A stretch of 64,000 nucleotides of DNA from Nocardioides flavus (ex Wang et al. 2016) (GTDB lineage: Bacteria; Actinomycetota; Actinomycetes; Propionibacteriales; Nocardioidaceae), in the NCBI RefSeq assembly GCF_014653115.1, contig NZ_BNAD01000001.1, positions 248,001 to 312,000 on the forward strand, read 5' to 3'. The position numbers and the translations under genes are program-made. Positions 62,247 through 64,000 of this stretch are shown here, piece after piece. The notes beneath the pieces were generated by a model. The model did not search any database. It had not been told where the DNA came from and was given only the letters and a program-made list of their open reading frames with translations. Each line of letters begins with the position of its first letter. Position 1 is the stretch's first letter.

Positions 62247-64000
62247 TCATGCGCCCGTGCCTCGCAGGCCGGTGTCGGGCAGGACCTCGGGGGCCGCGCA
62301 CAACGCCGGGATGCGGAGCTTGTCGAGCCTGGTGGAGCCGACCTTCAACGTGACCTTGGCCCGCGGCTTGCCCTTCGTGACGAACTTCTTCTTCGCGAGG
62401 GACTTGACCGTGATCCGGTGGACCTTCTTGCCGACCCGCAGCTTGTAGACCACGGTGTCGCCGGACCGGTTGGCCAGCTTGGCCCGGACCGTTCCCTGGC
62501 AGGTCGCCTTCACCGAGCCGACCGCCTTGCCGAAGGCCTGCTCGGGCAGGACCTCGGCCGCCGGGGTGCAGACCAGCACGGCAGCGGTCGCCGTCGGGTC
62601 CGTACCGACCGGCAGGTCGATCGTCGCGGTGTTGGTCCAGCCCTGGCAGGCACCGGGGGCGCCGCCGGCGAGGGTCAGGTCGTAGGTGTAGCTCTTGACC
62701 AGGCCCGCGGCCCACGTGAGCGCCGGGTCGAGGACGACCCGCTGACCGGCGACCGTCTTGTCGTCGACCACCTGGACCGTCTTGTTGGTCTCCGAGCGGA
62801 CGCCGAAGGTGATCGGGCCCGTGGTCTCGGTGACCGACGTCGAGCTCGCCTCGCCCGGCGGGTCCCACGTCGCCGTCACGCTGAGCGTCCCGGAGCCCGC
62901 GGGCTTCGAGGCGAACGTGCAGGCGATCGGCAGGGTGGCCGAGCTGTCGTCCCCGATCACGACGTCCGAGCCGCCGGTGACGGTGCAGACCGCACCACCT
63001 CCGAGGTCCGTCGCCGCCGTGACGTCGGCGGTGATGTCACCGTCGGCGTACGTGTTGGGGTTGGTGATCTCCACCGAGCCCTGCAGCCTCCACCCGGAGT
63101 CGGTCGCGTCACCGGCGCGGGCCGTCACCGTGTAGGTGAAGGTCGCGTTGCCGGAGGCGTCGGCCGTGCGCTGCGTGGCGTCGGCGACCTTGCCGATCGA
63201 CCAGGCGTAGTCACGCGCCAGGTCGGCCGTCGCGGTCGGCGCCAGCTCGAGCGGTGCCTCGGTGCAGACCGTGACGGTGGTGCTGTCGCTGGGGTTCTCC
63301 CCGGCGAGCTCGAGCCATGCGGTGTTGGTGAGGTCGACGCACTGGCCTGGCACGCCCTCGTGGGTGAGGGTGTACTCGTACGTCTCGACCAGGTCCTCGG
63401 CCCACTCCAGCTCACCGTCGAGCAGGACCGGGTTCTCCGGGTCGGTCTGGTCGTCCCAGACCTCGATGGTCCGGTCGACCTCCTCACCCACGGTCAGGGT
63501 CACGTCGCCGGAGCCGGACGCGGTGTCGTTCTCCGCGGCACCGGCCGGGTCCCAGGAGACGTCGGCGGTGACCGTGCCCGAGGTGGCGGGCTCGCCCGAG
63601 AACTCGCACGCGAAGCCGACCACCAGGTCGTCACCGTGCGCGACCACCGGCTCGGCGGGCAGCGTGGCCGTGCAGACCGCGCCACCACCGACGTCGGTGC
63701 TGACGTCGAGGTCGGTGATCTCGATGTCGCCCTCCGCGTAGGTGTTCGGGTTGGTCACCGTGACGTCGCCCGTGAGCGTCCAGCCGGCCGGCTGCCGGTC
63801 ACCGGCGCGGACCGTCACCACGTAGGTGAAGTCGGCCTCGCCCGTCTCCGCGTCGACCTCGACGCGGGTCCGGTCGACCTCCTTCTCGATGGTCCACGGG
63901 TAGGTGATGCCGTAGCTGCCGGCACCCTCCACCGCGACCTCGAGCGGGGCCTCCTCGCAGACGCGGACCGTACGGTCGGCGCTGAGGTCCTCACCGGTCA
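62247..64000 (-). CDS. Large secreted repeat protein with terminal LPDTG, partial
   Basis: The C-terminal ~585 residues of a larger protein; the frame is still open at the window edge. It contains tandem beta-rich repeats of exactly 230 residues in phase (NPNTYAEGDI and NPNTYADGDI), each with two or more cysteines and blocks like VGGGAVCT, T-W/D-P-P/A-G and TNTA-x-L/I. A Lys-rich domain follows (VGKKVHRITVKSLAKKKFV, AKVTLKVGSTRLDKLR). The end is CAAPEVLPDTGLRGTGA: a sortase-type LPDTG but without the hydrophobic segment and basic tail. Repeats resemble DUF11/prealbumin-like surface proteins; it is presumably exported. Confidence 0.85.
   Translation of the reverse strand, partial: TGEDLSADRTVRVCEEAPLEVAVEGAGSYGITYPWTIEKEVDRTRVEVDAETGEADFTYVVTVRAGDRQPAGWTLTGDVTVTNPNTYAEGDIEITDLDVSTDVGGGAVCTATLPAEPVVAHGDDLVVGFACEFSGEPATSGTVTADVSWDPAGAAENDTASGSGDVTLTVGEEVDRTIEVWDDQTDPENPVLLDGELEWAEDLVETYEYTLTHEGVPGQCVDLTNTAWLELAGENPSDSTTVTVCTEAPLELAPTATADLARDYAWSIGKVADATQRTADASGNATFTYTVTARAGDATDSGWRLQGSVEITNPNTYADGDITADVTAATDLGGGAVCTVTGGSDVVIGDDSSATLPIACTFASKPAGSGTLSVTATWDPPGEASSTSVTETTGPITFGVRSETNKTVQVVDDKTVAGQRVVLDPALTWAAGLVKSYTYDLTLAGGAPGACQGWTNTATIDLPVGTDPTATAAVLVCTPAAEVLPEQAFGKAVGSVKATCQGTVRAKLANRSGDTVVYKLRVGKKVHRITVKSLAKKKFVTKGKPRAKVTLKVGSTRLDKLRIPALCAAPEVLPDTGLRGTGA
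62553..63932 (-). repeat. Two tandem 690-bp (230-residue) coding repeats
   Basis: Units at 63243-63932 and 62553-63242 align in phase: the AGD-x-Q/T-x-x-GW-x-L, NPNTYA-E/D-GDI, D-V/L-GGGAVCT and T-W-A/DPPG-like blocks recur at 230-residue spacing. Sequence beyond the window edge (CEEAPLEV) matches the junction motif (CTEAPLEL), so at least one more unit lies further on. The units have diverged moderately in protein sequence. Confidence 0.85.

Overview
This 64 kb window is chromosomal DNA of a very GC-rich actinobacterium, most likely Nocardioides or a close relative in the Nocardioidaceae. That rests on strong third-position GC bias, frequent GTG starts, translational coupling through ATGA/GTGA overlaps, a mycothiol-type DinB protein, an IdeR/DtxR-like iron box, a mycobacterial-type DesA3 desaturase system, an AccD3-like AccD-AccA fusion, and copies of a short 'GGTCGAGGAGG...' palindrome that I recall as abundant in this family. 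Almost all of it is ordinary core and housekeeping DNA. I see no transposase, integrase, prophage, CRISPR array or rRNA operon, and one tRNA gene.

Layout. (1) 0-13 kb: two halves of a histidine-utilisation (hut) system, hutF plus an M20 amidohydrolase at the left edge and hutH-hutU further right, next to an IclR regulator. Between them lie a nitroreductase, a PspC protein, a tandem pair of CitE/malyl-CoA-lyase-like enzymes, a small membrane protein, an M48 protease and a phosphotransferase. (2) 13-14.6 kb: a class F-like sortase, then short overlapping ORFs that look like a decayed toxin/ADP-ribosyltransferase cassette. (3) 14.7-20 kb: an EtfD-like membrane Fe-S oxidoreductase with an unusual C-terminal tail carrying eight SLFD motifs, then a ribbon-helix-helix regulator, a DUF4097-type repeat protein and a 30-residue peptide in one operon. 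(4) 20-25 kb: an iron-siderophore uptake operon under a likely iron box.

(5) 25-41 kb: dcd, a GDSL hydrolase, tRNA-Gly(CCC), a C39-like cysteine protease with a downstream lipoprotein, a DUF2461 protein, an Rrf2 regulator divergent from a long acyl-CoA dehydrogenase, an ABC exporter coupled to a two-component system, a DinB/SDR pair and a membrane beta-propeller protein. (6) 41-45 kb: a DesA3-like desaturase with its flavin/2Fe-2S reductase and a divergent PucR-type regulator, with a perfect inverted repeat between them. (7) 45-54 kb: two amidohydrolases; two paralogous membrane-anchored proteins beside a Ser/Thr kinase with a comparable extracytoplasmic tail; an ECF sigma factor coupled to an M1 peptidase lipoprotein; and a carboxyltransferase. 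(8) 54-64 kb: two overlapping DivIVA/Scy-like coiled-coil genes, an epimerase, the branched-chain 2-oxoacid dehydrogenase operon (bkdABC), and the end of a large secreted repeat protein that finishes in LPDTG but lacks the hydrophobic tail of a normal sorting signal.

Several intergenic gaps carry palindromic repeats of at least three sequence families plus one unique nested cruciform. All function calls come from reading translated sequence and recalled family knowledge; no database search was run.
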